Shown here one piece after another: positions 17,105-26,217 of a stretch of 64,000 bases of DNA (the stretch's first letter is position 1; each line of letters begins with the position of its first letter). The position numbers were made by a program, and so were the translations under genes. A model generated the notes under the pieces. The model ran no database searches and was not told the DNA's origin. It saw only the letters and a list, made by a program, of their open reading frames with translations. The DNA is from Aquisphaera giovannonii (GTDB taxonomy: Bacteria > Planctomycetota > Planctomycetia > Isosphaerales > Isosphaeraceae): positions 3,968,001 through 4,032,000 of the forward strand of contig NZ_CP042997.1 in assembly GCF_008087625.1 (NCBI RefSeq). Direction: 5' to 3'.

Positions 17105-18385
17105 TCAATCCTGGCCGCCGGTCGATCCCTGCGCGTCCACCCCGAGCCAGCAGCCGGCCCCCAGCAGGCAGATGACGCCCCCGAGGCCGATCGCCCAGGG
17201 CCAGCCGAGGGCCTCTCCCACCCAGGGAGTGACGATCGGCGCGAGCATCCCGCCGATGTTGCCCCCCGTGTTGAAGAGAGCCGCCGACGTGCCGCCGCGG
17301 TGCCCGCCGAGCTCCGTGGCCGTCACCCAGAACGGCCCCTCCCCGGCGCCCACCGAGCCCAGGGCCAGGGCGAACCAGAGCACGACCCACGTCGGCTCGA
17401 CCGACGCGATGCCGAGGGCGAGGAACACCGCGCCGAGGGCCAAGCCGGCGACGGGCACGACGGCCCGTCGAGACGCCCCGCGCCCGGACCGCTCCAGCCC
17501 GTCGGAGATCCACCCCCCCAGCGGCATGGTGAAGGCCATGGTCATGGGCGGGATGGAGGCATAGAGCCGGCTGGTCGGGGCGTCCAGGCCTCGGACTTCG
17601 AGGAAATAGTAGTCCATCCAGTAGAAGAACAGGTACTGGAAGTAGCCGACGGCCGCGTAGCTGAGCGTGAGCGCGAGGAGGCTGCGGGCCCGGATCGAGC
17701 GTAGGCTCCCCTCGCCAGGGGCCTCAGGAGCGGGGCGGTTCGGGCCGGCCCCCGAGGGGGTGCCCCTCGTGCATGCGACCCAGAGGGCCGCGAGCGCGGC
17801 CGTCGCTGCACCGGACGCGAGGAAGGCCATCGGCCAGTCCAGGCGATCCACCATCGCCCCGAAGGCGGGATGCGTCACGGCGATCCCCGTCAGGGCCGCG
17901 CCGGTGATCAGGCCGTTGGCCCTGGATCGCGAGCCGGCCGCGACCGTGTCCGAGACCATCCGGGCACAGGCCGGGTGGAGCGGGGCGGAGACGGCCCCCA
18001 TCAGCGCGCGGACGACCCAGAACGCGAGCAGCGGCGAGGCGCCCCCCGCGGCGAGGCCGATCGCGCCGGTCATCGCGCCGAACGCGGCCGAGCCGAACCC
18101 CACGACGGCCAGGGCCGCGGCCGCGCCGAAGCGGTCGATGAACCATCCCGCCGGGATCATGCACAGGGTGTACGCGAGCAGGAACGCGGAGTAGACCGAT
18201 CCCATCTGCCTCGGGTCGATCCGGTATTGCTCCATGATCCGCGCGTCCGCCGCGGTGGCCATGCTGACGCGATTGAAATGGCCGGCGAACGCGAAGGCCA
18301 TGAGCAGGGCCAGCAGGATGGAGGGACTGCGTCGCGCCCGCCCCTCGGACGGGCCGGGCATGGCGGGGTGAGACTCGATCGCCAT
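17105..18385 (-). CDS. MFS transporter (ACS-like organic anion/sugar acid carrier)
   Basis: 426 residues with about 12 hydrophobic segments. The N-terminal helix contains FAGHFNRVSMATAADARIM, and the loop between helices 2 and 3 has WFIDRFGAAAALAV, the standard MFS motif A position. A central hydrophilic loop (about 205-225) precedes helix 7. The pattern is closest to the anion:cation symporter group that carries hexuronates, galactonate and similar acids, but no residue fixes the substrate. It lies downstream of the DUF1549/DUF1501 pair's region on the same strand and upstream in transcription order (173 bases), so it could supply the product of that system. Confidence 0.85.
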   Translation of the reverse strand: MAIESHPAMPGPSEGRARRSPSILLALLMAFAFAGHFNRVSMATAADARIMEQYRIDPRQMGSVYSAFLLAYTLCMIPAGWFIDRFGAAAALAVVGFGSAAFGAMTGAIGLAAGGASPLLAFWVVRALMGAVSAPLHPACARMVSDTVAAGSRSRANGLITGAALTGIAVTHPAFGAMVDRLDWPMAFLASGAATAALAALWVACTRGTPSGAGPNRPAPEAPGEGSLRSIRARSLLALTLSYAAVGYFQYLFFYWMDYYFLEVRGLDAPTSRLYASIPPMTMAFTMPLGGWISDGLERSGRGASRRAVVPVAGLALGAVFLALGIASVEPTWVVLWFALALGSVGAGEGPFWVTATELGGHRGGTSAALFNTGGNIGGMLAPIVTPWVGEALGWPWAIGLGGVICLLGAGCWLGVDAQGSTGGQD

Positions 18386-18777
18386 GGTCGCGCCCTCCTC
18401 GCTCTCGACGGTTCGATCTCCGCCATCCGAGACGCATTCTCCCGGGGCGGGGGCGTCACGCCATGCGGAACGACTCCAAGCGGGATGCGTCGATCTCCGG
18501 GCCCCCGAAGAACTCGACGCCGCCGAGGTACATTCCGGGGCGCTTGCGGGCGGCCTCGGTCGGGTCCTGAATTTGCTTCGGCGCCGGACGGCGATCGCCC
18601 GTCTCGAGTCTCCACCGCCCCCGTCCCCTGCCGCCGGGGGTACGAACTCCGCCCGAGCGCCGGTCTCAATTCGCGAGCGGCCTGGGACCGATCATCTTAA
18701 TCCAAGGATCGTCCCCGGGTGCACGCTCCGCGGCAGAAGTTGAAGAGTCGACGTGTCGGAGCGACGAGGGGAACGCC
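18386..18777. other. Intergenic region with a coding-like remnant
   Basis: 392 bases between two leftward genes. On the minus strand a frame ending in a stop at 18456-18458 reads a protein-like stretch (QIQDPTEAARKRPGMYLGG, then VEFFGGPEIDASRLESF) with no start codon in good context and a stop upstream at 18666-18668. It may be the leftover C-terminus of a lost gene. I see no terminator or RNA. Confidence 0.35.
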
Positions 18778-19704
18778 TCAACGTCGAGGGAACTGATCCG
18801 GGTTGTCCGTGAACACGGCATCCACCTTCAGGTCGCCGAGGAAGCGTGCCATCTCCTCGCGGACCTGCTGCGACGAGCCGGCCGCTCCGGCGCGGAAGGT
18901 CCAGACGGTGACGCTCAGGCCGAGGCGGTGGGCGTCATCCACCAGCCCGGGCCGCTTCAGGACGAGGTTCTTGCTGGGCGCGATCCCATCCACGAGGCCC
19001 TTCAGGCCGGCGATGGCCTCGCCTGTCACCTGGCCGGGCTCATCCAGCAGCGCCAGGATGGGCAGCTTGCAGCCGTGCCTCTCGCGGAGGGCCTTGATGC
19101 TGCCGATGCTGAACGACTGGACGACGACGGGCGTCTTCGGGTCGGCGCCCGGGACGTCGAGGCCATTCTTCCTCAGGGCGTCCATGAGGAGCCCGGCCAT
19201 GTCCAGGCCCAGGCCCTCGTAGGCCTCGGGTGCCTTCGTCTCCGGGATGATGCCGGCGTGTCCCCGGACGAGGTCGATCATCTCCTGGAACGTCGGCACG
19301 CGGAGGCCCTTGAACTGCGGCCCCTTCCAGGACCCGGCGTCGAGGCGGCGGATCTCCTCGAGGGTGAAGTCCGCCACCGGCCAGGCCTCCCGGCCCTTGA
19401 TGGTCCGCGAACGACCCGGGAAGACGGATTCGACATCGGTCGTCCGCTCGAGCGTCGTGTCGTGCAGGCAGACGAGCACCCCGTCCTTGGTGATCTGCAG
19501 GTCGGGCTCGACGAAGTCCGCCCCGGCCTCCAGCGCGAGCCGGTAGGCCGGGATCGTGTGCTCCGGCGCGCGGCCGGAGTCGCCGCGGTGGGCGATCAGC
19601 GTCGGCCTGGCGTAGGGCGGGAACACGCGGGGCGAGTCCTCCGCGGAGGCCGGGACGCAGGCGGCGATGGCGGACGTCAGGAGCAGGGCGAGCGTCGGAC
19701 GCAT
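18778..19704 (-). CDS. Glycerophosphodiester phosphodiesterase, exported
   Basis: 308 residues with a signal peptide (MRPTLALLLTSAIAACVPASA). GDPD TIM-barrel signatures: LIAHRGDSGRAPEHT with catalytic His39-Arg40 and Glu48, FVEPDLQITKDG with the metal ligands Glu66 and Asp68, and VCLHDTTLERTTD with the second catalytic His81. The C-terminal strand has LSVTVWTFRAG and VDAVFTDNPDQF. It hydrolyses glycerophosphodiesters to glycerol 3-phosphate and an alcohol, outside the cytoplasm. ATG 19704 begins the signal peptide. It is transcribed alone or with the gene at 19866-20705. Confidence 0.93.
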   Translation of the reverse strand: MRPTLALLLTSAIAACVPASAEDSPRVFPPYARPTLIAHRGDSGRAPEHTIPAYRLALEAGADFVEPDLQITKDGVLVCLHDTTLERTTDVESVFPGRSRTIKGREAWPVADFTLEEIRRLDAGSWKGPQFKGLRVPTFQEMIDLVRGHAGIIPETKAPEAYEGLGLDMAGLLMDALRKNGLDVPGADPKTPVVVQSFSIGSIKALRERHGCKLPILALLDEPGQVTGEAIAGLKGLVDGIAPSKNLVLKRPGLVDDAHRLGLSVTVWTFRAGAAGSSQQVREEMARFLGDLKVDAVFTDNPDQFPRR

Positions 19705-19865
19705 GGCGTATCTTCCCCGGGCGGACGGCGTGGGATCGAGGGCCCGAGGATATCAGGGCCGAGCGTGATTGGGATGAGCGAGGCGCATCGATCGCGTGAA
19801 GGACCGACGGCGGCCCGGGCCCTTCCGTGGGCTCGCGACGACCCGCGCCGCGTCGGCCGGTCACG

Positions 19866-20705
19866 TCAACCGCGCGTCCGGGCCCGCTTCCGGGAGGAGG
19901 TCGTCGCGGCCCTGCCCAGGATGACCCGCTCGGCCTTCTCCAGGGACTTGACCATGCTCTTGAACTCGGTCGAGGGGCCGAGCTTCATGCCGGCCATCTT
20001 CTCCTTCTCCATGGCGCGGAAGGCGGCCCGCACGGACTGGTCGGCGCCGAGGTCCGCGTAACGCTTCTGCGCGGCATCGACGGCGGACCGGACGTCGGCC
20101 AGGGCCTTCCTCGCCTCCTGCTGGGCCTTCTCGGCCTGCGTCTCGGTCGCCTTCTTCGCCGAGGCCGCGTCCGACGTCCCGGACGTCCGTTGCATCGACG
20201 TGACCCTGGCGAGCTGGGCGCGGAGCATGTTCCGCTGGGCGGCGAGCGGCGACATCCCCATCGCCTGATTGAAGCCGCCACGGCCCGGTCCGCCCGGGGC
20301 CATGCCCGGGCCATTCCCCATGCCCATGCCCATGCCCATCCCGCCGGCCATGCCCATGGCCTGGTTGCCGCCCTGCATGGCCCCCTGGGCGTTGATCTGC
20401 TCGTCCAGCTGGGACAGGATCTCCTCGAGCTCGGCGCGGCGGCCGGCCAGGAGGGCGGCGTCGGTCGCGGCCCGGTCGGCGCGGTCCTTCTTCGCGACGG
20501 CCGCCTCGTAGTCGGAGAGGGCAGGGCGGGCGGCCTTCCACTTCGCGATGGCGGGCTTCTCGTCCTCGATGACGAAGTAGAGGCCCGACTTCGCCAGGCC
20601 CTTCCCCTTGAGCATCGTGACCGTCGGCGAGTCGGCCGCGAGGCCTGGCTGGGTCATCAGCAGGGCGAGAAAGCAGGACGGCGCGAATCGGATGGTCCGA
20701 AGCAT
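19866..20705 (-). CDS. Exported coiled-coil protein with a Gly/Met-rich repeat
   Basis: About 279 residues. Signal peptide MLRTIRFAPSCFLALLMTQPGLAA, then a short globular part (TMLKGKGLAKSGLYFVIEDE) and long charged helices (residues 40-100 and 165-270) with coiled-coil character. Between them is a low-complexity insert of Gly and Met (GGMGMGMGMGNGPGMAPGG, about residues 110-140). The C-terminus is strongly basic (SSRKRARTRG). The opening of the mature part resembles other planctomycete secreted proteins of unknown function. I chose ATG 20705 because it starts the signal peptide. No function can be assigned. Confidence 0.75.
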   Translation of the reverse strand: MLRTIRFAPSCFLALLMTQPGLAADSPTVTMLKGKGLAKSGLYFVIEDEKPAIAKWKAARPALSDYEAAVAKKDRADRAATDAALLAGRRAELEEILSQLDEQINAQGAMQGGNQAMGMAGGMGMGMGMGNGPGMAPGGPGRGGFNQAMGMSPLAAQRNMLRAQLARVTSMQRTSGTSDAASAKKATETQAEKAQQEARKALADVRSAVDAAQKRYADLGADQSVRAAFRAMEKEKMAGMKLGPSTEFKSMVKSLEKAERVILGRAATTSSRKRARTRG

Positions 20706-20953
20706 GGCGGCCTCCCTGATGGAAGCGAGGTGAGTCGGAGACGTGTTCCTCTGCAAGGAACAACGCGAACGGGCCGAGACTCCGCGCATCTCCGTCCCGA
20801 ATTCGTTCGTCGACGCGAGCAGGCCGCCACGCCCGCCGCGGGCCGGTCGCGACGATCGACTTCCTCGCCCCGGCCGGGTACCCTGGACCGTCCTGGAGAA
20901 TCGGGAGGGGACCGACGCGGATCGCTCCCGCGGCGCGACGGAGAAGCACGACC

Positions 20954-22909
20954 ATGAGGCAGCGGATCGTCGGGGCTCGACTGGGGACCATCGCGTTCGG
21001 GGCCGCGCTCCTGTGCGGGGCCGCGATCGCCCAGGAGGCGTCGAAGCCCCCGGCCACCTACAAGGAGCTCCCCAGCGAGGTCCCCGCGGACTTCAAGCCC
21101 ACGCACCACGGCTTCGACCACGACCGCCGCGACGTCATGATCCCCATGCGAGACGGCGTGCAGCTTCACGCCGTGATCCTCGTGCCGAAGGGCGCTAGGA
21201 ACGCGCCCATCTTGCTCACGCGCACGCCCTACGACGCCAACCGGCTCACGGGGCACGCCGAGAGCGCGCACCTGGGCCCGGTCCTGAACGGGTACGACAA
21301 CGCCACCGACGTGATCGTCGAGGGGGGCTACATCCGGGTCGTGGAGGACGTCCGCGGCAAGTACGGCTCCGAGGGGGACTACGTCGTCAACCGCCCGCTG
21401 CGGGGGCCGCGCAACCCGACCCCGGTGGACCACGCGACCGACACGTACGACACGATCGACTGGCTCGTGAAGAACATCCCGGAGACCAACGGCAAGGTCG
21501 GGATCCTCGGCATCTCGTACGACGGGTTCCTCCCGCTGATGGCCCTCGTGGACCCCCACCCGGCGCTCAAGGTCTCGGTGCCGATGAACCCGATGGTGGA
21601 CGGCTGGATGGGCGACGACTGGTTCCACCATGGCGCCTTCCGCCAGCTCAACGTCGGCTGGATCTACGACCAGGTCGCGACCCACAAGGGGACGGAGAAG
21701 TGGTGGATCAGCCATCACGACAACTATGACATGTACATGCAGGCCGGCTCGGCCGGGGGCCTCGCCCGGCTGAGGGGCCTCGACCGGATCGGCTTCTGGC
21801 GCAAGCTGGAGGAGCACCCCAGCTACGACGCCTTCTGGCAACAGCAGGCCGTGGACAAGCTGCTCGCGGAGCGGCCCCTCAAGGTGCCCGTGATGCTCGT
21901 CCACAGCCTCTGGGACCAGGAGGACATCTACGGCGCGCCGGCCGTCTACAAGGCCATCGAGCCGAAGGACACCGGCAACGACAAGGTCTTCCTCGCGATC
22001 GGCCCGTGGTACCACGGCCAGGTGATCCTGGACGGCAGCGCCCTGGGCGCCGTCAAGTTCCACGCCGACACGGCCTGGCAGTTCCGCCGCGAGGTCCTGG
22101 CCCCGTTCCTGGCCCAGTACCTGAAGGACGGGGCCCCGAAGGCGGACGTCGCCCCGGTGACGGCCTTCGAGACCGGGACGAACACATGGAGGCGATTCCA
22201 GGCCTGGCCTCCAAGGCCCGGCGAGGCGAGCAAGCCCCTTTACCTGCGAGCCGGCCTCAAGCTGAGCTTCGACGCCCCGGCCTCCGGCGACGCGGAGTCC
22301 GACGAGTACGCCTCCGACCCGTCCAAGCCGGTCCCGTTCCGCCGCCGGCCGATCCAGCCGATGGGCTACGGCAGCGGCAACACCTGGGCGGAGTGGCTCG
22401 TGGACGACCAGCGCGAGGCCTCCGGCCGCCCGGATGTGCTGGCCTACGTCTCCGACGTGCTCACGAGCCCGGTGAAGGTCGCCGGCGAGCCGATCGCCAA
22501 CCTCGTCGCCTCCACGACCGGCACCGACTCCGACTGGGTCGTCAAGCTGATCGACGTCTACCCCGACGAGGTCGCCGGCGACGAGGACATGGGCGGCTAC
22601 CAGCTCGCCGTCGCGATGGACATCTTCCGCGGCCGCTATCGCGAGAGCCTGGAGACGGCGAGGCCGATCCCGTCGGGCCGGCCGCTCCCGTACCGCTTCG
22701 CCCTGCCGAACGTGAACCACGTCTTCCTGCCGGGCCACCGGATCATGGTGCAGGTCCAGTCGAGCTGGTTCCCGCTCTACGACCGTAACCCGCAGGCCTT
22801 CGTCCCCAACATCTTCCAAGCCAGGCCCGGGGACTACGTCAAGGCGACCCAGCGCGTCTACCACGCGCCGGGGCACGCGAGCCTCGTGGAGCTGCCGATC
22901 GTCCCGTGA
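20954..22909 (+). CDS. CocE/NonD family hydrolase (X-Pro dipeptidyl-peptidase S15-like), exported
   Basis: 651 residues. Signal peptide to about residue 26 (GAAIAQ). The alpha/beta hydrolase domain starts with VMIPMRDGVQLHAVILVPKG, and the nucleophile is Ser188 in GILGISYDG. Later, FLAIGPWYHGQ supplies the usual catalytic His region. The C-terminal jelly-roll domain of the S15/CocE group starts near 400 and includes SDVLTSPVKVAGEPIANL. Family members cleave acyl esters or X-Pro peptides. The substrate is unknown. It overlaps the next gene's possible GTG start (GTGA), so it probably forms a unit with the GH43 gene. Confidence 0.92.
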   Translation: MRQRIVGARLGTIAFGAALLCGAAIAQEASKPPATYKELPSEVPADFKPTHHGFDHDRRDVMIPMRDGVQLHAVILVPKGARNAPILLTRTPYDANRLTGHAESAHLGPVLNGYDNATDVIVEGGYIRVVEDVRGKYGSEGDYVVNRPLRGPRNPTPVDHATDTYDTIDWLVKNIPETNGKVGILGISYDGFLPLMALVDPHPALKVSVPMNPMVDGWMGDDWFHHGAFRQLNVGWIYDQVATHKGTEKWWISHHDNYDMYMQAGSAGGLARLRGLDRIGFWRKLEEHPSYDAFWQQQAVDKLLAERPLKVPVMLVHSLWDQEDIYGAPAVYKAIEPKDTGNDKVFLAIGPWYHGQVILDGSALGAVKFHADTAWQFRREVLAPFLAQYLKDGAPKADVAPVTAFETGTNTWRRFQAWPPRPGEASKPLYLRAGLKLSFDAPASGDAESDEYASDPSKPVPFRRRPIQPMGYGSGNTWAEWLVDDQREASGRPDVLAYVSDVLTSPVKVAGEPIANLVASTTGTDSDWVVKLIDVYPDEVAGDEDMGGYQLAVAMDIFRGRYRESLETARPIPSGRPLPYRFALPNVNHVFLPGHRIMVQVQSSWFPLYDRNPQAFVPNIFQARPGDYVKATQRVYHAPGHASLVELPIVP

Positions 22910-22959
22910 TCCGCGGAGCTGCGACGATGTCCCCTCCGCGTCGAACGCAGGGCCGGCCG

Positions 22960-23958
22960 ATGCGACGGCTCCTGACGAGGTCCATCGTGCTGTTGATCAC
23001 GTCCGTCGGCGGCCCCGTCACGCAGGCCCAGGTCGGCGACGCGACGCGGGTCCACGACCCGTGCATCATCAAGGAAGGCGAATGGTACTATGTCTTCAGC
23101 ACGGGTCCGGGGATCCCGATCCGGCGATCGAGGGACCTGAAGACATGGGCCCGGGACGGCCGGGCGCTGGACGGGCCCCCGGGCTGGGCGAAGGCCGCCG
23201 TGCCCGCGGGCCGCGATCTCTGGGCGCCGGATATCAGCCTCTTCGGGGGGAAGTTCCACCTCTACTACTCGATCTCGACCTTCGGGAAGAACCGGTCGTG
23301 CATCGGCCTGGCGACGAACCGCACGCTGGATCGGTCCTCGCCGGATTACCGGTGGGTCGACGAGGGGCTCGTGATCGCCTCGGAGCCGGGGCGGGACGAC
23401 TTCAACGCGATCGACCCGGACGTCGTGCTCGACGAGGAGGGGACACGCTGGCTCTCGTTCGGGTCGTTCTGGGGCGGGGTCCAACTCGTCCGGCTGGACC
23501 GAGCCTCGGGCAAGCCGGCGGGCGCGGTGTCGCGGATCGCCGCGAGGCCGGAGCACGCGATCGAGGCCCCGTACCTCTATCGACGGGGGGGCTTCTACTA
23601 TCTCTTCGCCTCGTTCGACAGGTGTTGCCAGGGCGTGCAGAGCACTTACAAGATCATGGTCGGCAGGTCCCGGAAGGTCGACGGTCCCTACGTCGATGAC
23701 GTCGGCAAGCCGATGCTGGAGGGCGGCGGGACGCTCGTCCTCGAAGAGGAGGGCCGGTATCGCGGACCCGGACACAACGCCATCCTCCGCGACGGGGCAC
23801 GCGAATACCTCGTCCATCATGCCTACGACGCGGAGGCCTTCGGCCGCCCCACCCTGCAGATCCGCCCCCTGACCTGGACCGACGCCGGCTGGCCGAAGCC
23901 CGGCGCCCCGATCGCCGAGCCGGAGAATCCCCGGCATCCGGCGTCGCCGGCGAGATAG
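22960..23958 (+). CDS. Glycoside hydrolase family 43, arabinanase-like, exported
   Basis: 332 residues. Signal peptide MRRLLTRSIVLLITSVGGP(V). Five-bladed propeller motifs: RVHDPCIIKEGEWYYVFST with the catalytic base Asp33, LWAPDISLFGGKFHLYYS, FNAIDPDVV with Asp152 as pKa modulator, and IEAPYLYRRGGFYYLF with the proton donor Glu202. The order and CCQG segment match endo-1,5-alpha-arabinanases of GH43. It cuts arabinan side chains of plant pectin. Starts at 22906 (GTG) and 22927 (ATG) are possible, but 22960 gives a clean signal peptide. It follows the CocE-like gene directly. Confidence 0.9.
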   Translation: MRRLLTRSIVLLITSVGGPVTQAQVGDATRVHDPCIIKEGEWYYVFSTGPGIPIRRSRDLKTWARDGRALDGPPGWAKAAVPAGRDLWAPDISLFGGKFHLYYSISTFGKNRSCIGLATNRTLDRSSPDYRWVDEGLVIASEPGRDDFNAIDPDVVLDEEGTRWLSFGSFWGGVQLVRLDRASGKPAGAVSRIAARPEHAIEAPYLYRRGGFYYLFASFDRCCQGVQSTYKIMVGRSRKVDGPYVDDVGKPMLEGGGTLVLEEEGRYRGPGHNAILRDGAREYLVHHAYDAEAFGRPTLQIRPLTWTDAGWPKPGAPIAEPENPRHPASPAR

Positions 23959-24062
23959 CGGCCACGATAGCGACGGCGGCGATGACCCGGCCATCCCCCT
24001 TGCGGCCGACGTCGCGCCTGTGTCTCCTGGAAGCCCTTGTCGACGTCCGGACAACATCGAGG

Positions 24063-24965
24063 ATGAGCATGAATCTCCGCCTCTGCATCGCGGCTTCTCT
24101 CTGGGCCTGCCTTCATCCGGGCGCGGCGAACGCCCAGCACCTGTGGTGGGACCGGGGCGGGCAGGAGGACGCGACGTGCCTCTACGGCGAGGTCACCGTC
24201 CTGGCCACGAGCCCCCACATCTACTATTGCGGGGCCAACTGGCACCCCGGCGAGCCCGCGGGCGGATACTGCGGCATCCAGCACAACAGCCGGCGAGAGC
24301 GGCGGACGATCTTCTCGATCTGGGACACCTCGCCGACGCTCCATCCGAGGGTCACCGAGGCCGACCCCGCGACGGTCCACAACCGCTTCGGCGGCGAGGG
24401 CGAGGGGGGCCACACGCACATGATCTGGCCCTGGAAGGAGGGGGAGACCTTCCGCTTCTTCGTCCGCAAGGAGGCCGGCCCGGAGCCGGGCACGATCGCC
24501 GCGCGCTATTACGTCTTCGATCCTAATCGCGACGGCTGGCGGCATTCCGCCACGATCGTCTCGCCGACGGGCGGGAAGGCGAGCGTGGGGACGATCGGCG
24601 GCGGCCTCAACTCGTTCCTGGAGAACTTCGCCGGGCGGGACAAGGAGATCCCCAAGCTGGCGATCTATCGCCTGTGGCTCGGCCCGGATCCGGCGCACCT
24701 GAAGTGCCTCACGAAGGCCCGCGGCGACGGCACCTGGGGCAGGCTCCGCGACGGGTTCTTCCTCGCCGAGGGCGCCCCCGCCCGGCTCGACGAGCTCTAC
24801 CGATCGCTCGAGCCGAGGTACGGCAAGGCGGTCGTCGCGGCGAAGGGGAAGGGGAAAGACGTCGGGCCGATCTCGGACCGGCCGCTCCCGGCCGGGCTCG
24901 TCCGCGAGCTGGATCACCTTCCCCGCGCGGCGGCCGTCGGGGGCCAGCCCGCGCCCGCGCGTTGA
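24063..24965 (+). CDS. DUF3472 domain-containing exported protein
   Basis: About 300 residues. Signal peptide NLRLCIAASLWACLHPGAANA, then a beta-rich domain: VTVLATSPHIYYCGANWHPG, GGYCGIQHNS, IFSIWDTSP, HTHMIWPWKEGETFRFFV and FLENFAGRDKEIPKLAIYR. This is the DUF3472 pattern, found in secreted proteins of plant-polymer degraders, sometimes with DUF5077. Biochemical activity is unknown; a carbohydrate-related role fits the GH43 gene upstream (104 bases). Two ATGs at 24063 and 24069 precede the signal peptide. The C-terminus is an Ala/Pro-rich tail. Confidence 0.85.
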   Translation: MSMNLRLCIAASLWACLHPGAANAQHLWWDRGGQEDATCLYGEVTVLATSPHIYYCGANWHPGEPAGGYCGIQHNSRRERRTIFSIWDTSPTLHPRVTEADPATVHNRFGGEGEGGHTHMIWPWKEGETFRFFVRKEAGPEPGTIAARYYVFDPNRDGWRHSATIVSPTGGKASVGTIGGGLNSFLENFAGRDKEIPKLAIYRLWLGPDPAHLKCLTKARGDGTWGRLRDGFFLAEGAPARLDELYRSLEPRYGKAVVAAKGKGKDVGPISDRPLPAGLVRELDHLPRAAAVGGQPAPAR

Positions 24966-25080
24966 TCCAATTTCCGACGGCGCGGCACGAATGACACCGT
25001 GAGGCAGACGGCGCCGGGGAACGCGACGGACCGAGTCGCATCCGGCGGGCCCTCCGCGAGCGTGATGAAAGGCGGCGGCG

Positions 25081-26217
25081 ATGTTGATGACCGGGTTGTC
25101 GGGGAACGAGATCTACTGCCTGGCCCAGCTCGGCTACGGGCCGGGGAACATCGTGGTGGGCAACAGCGTCCACTCGCTGGGATTGATCCGGGGCATCACG
25201 AGCGGCCTGAAGACGCTGGCCGGCGGCGAGATCGCGAGCGTCACCCAGCTCATCGTTGACGGCCGCCACGCCGCCATCAACCGCCTGGAGCAGGAGGCGC
25301 AGGAGGACAAGGCGCGGGGGCTCACGGGGGTGACCTCCGACCTGCGGCAGATCGGCAACCTCATGGAGTTCATCGCGCTCGGCTCGTCGGTGGACGGCGG
25401 GTCGCCGGGCGGGCCCTTCTTCTCGACGGCCTGCACCGGCCAGGACCTCTTCTGCCAGATCGACGCGGGCTACGAGCCCCGCCACTTCGTGATGGGCAAC
25501 GTCGCGTACGCGCTGGGGATCGGCCGGGGGATCTCCGGCGGCCTGAAGATGATCGCGCGGCGCGGCGAGATCAAGGAATTCTCCAATATGTACAACCACA
25601 CCCGCCACCTCGCCCTCGAGCGGCTGGAGGCCGAGGCCGCCGAGCGCGGGTGCAACGCGGTGGTGGACATCATCACGAAGATCCTCCCGTTCGGCGTCGG
25701 CGTTCGCGAGATGCTCATGGTGGGAACCGGGTCGTACAACCCCGCGCTCGGGCAGCCGAAGATCCCGGTCACCTCCGAGCTGACCGGCGAGGAGCTGTGG
25801 AACCTCACGCAGCTCGGCTACGCCCCGCTCCGCCTGGTGCTGGGGACGAGCGTCTACGCGCTGGGGCTGGCCGGCGGCATCGGCGCCTTCTTCCGGTCGT
25901 TCGCCCGCGGCGAGATCAACTCGGTGACGCGGCTCGTCTACGACGCCCGCGAGAACTGCCTGGACCACATCCGCCTGGAGGCGGAGGAGCTGAGGGCCGA
26001 CGGGGTCATCGGCGTGAAGCTCTTCATCTACGAGCTCGGCGGCGGGCTCGTCGAGGTCATGGCCATCGGCACGGCCATCCGCAAGCACGCCTCGGTCCGC
26101 ACGCGGAGCGACCAGCTCATCCCCCAGGCCATCATCCGCGACCGCGACACCTTCTTCGACGAGCCCCCGGCCGTCCCCGGCGCCCCCAAGGCGCGCTCGA
26201 TGAACCGCACGACCTGA
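25081..26217 (+). CDS. Protein with three tandem YbjQ (heavy-metal-binding, UPF0145) domains
   Basis: 378 residues made of three copies of a domain that is normally about 105 residues and stands alone. Each copy starts with a G/N-E-(I/L)-x-x-L/I-x-Q/D-x-GY-x-P-x-x-(I/F/L)-V-x-G-x-x-V-x-(S/A)-LG signature: LAQLGYGPGNIVVGNSVHSL (about 14-33), IDAGYEPRHFVMGNVAYALG (about 130-150) and LTQLGYAPLRLVLGTSVYAL (about 245-264). Each has the RG(I/E)xSG helix and a terminal strand with FIALGSS, MLMVGTG or VMAIGTA. Single YbjQ proteins form pentamers and were proposed to bind metals, without firm proof. It is cytoplasmic with no signal peptide. ATG 25081 follows GAAAGGCGGCGG. Confidence 0.85.
   Translation: MLMTGLSGNEIYCLAQLGYGPGNIVVGNSVHSLGLIRGITSGLKTLAGGEIASVTQLIVDGRHAAINRLEQEAQEDKARGLTGVTSDLRQIGNLMEFIALGSSVDGGSPGGPFFSTACTGQDLFCQIDAGYEPRHFVMGNVAYALGIGRGISGGLKMIARRGEIKEFSNMYNHTRHLALERLEAEAAERGCNAVVDIITKILPFGVGVREMLMVGTGSYNPALGQPKIPVTSELTGEELWNLTQLGYAPLRLVLGTSVYALGLAGGIGAFFRSFARGEINSVTRLVYDARENCLDHIRLEAEELRADGVIGVKLFIYELGGGLVEVMAIGTAIRKHASVRTRSDQLIPQAIIRDRDTFFDEPPAVPGAPKARSMNRTT

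Noticed and set aside
20270-20370. Short tandem repeat that could suggest a CRISPR or microsatellite
   Set aside because: It encodes the Gly/Met repeat in frame within the secreted coiled-coil protein; units are 6 bases, without spacers.
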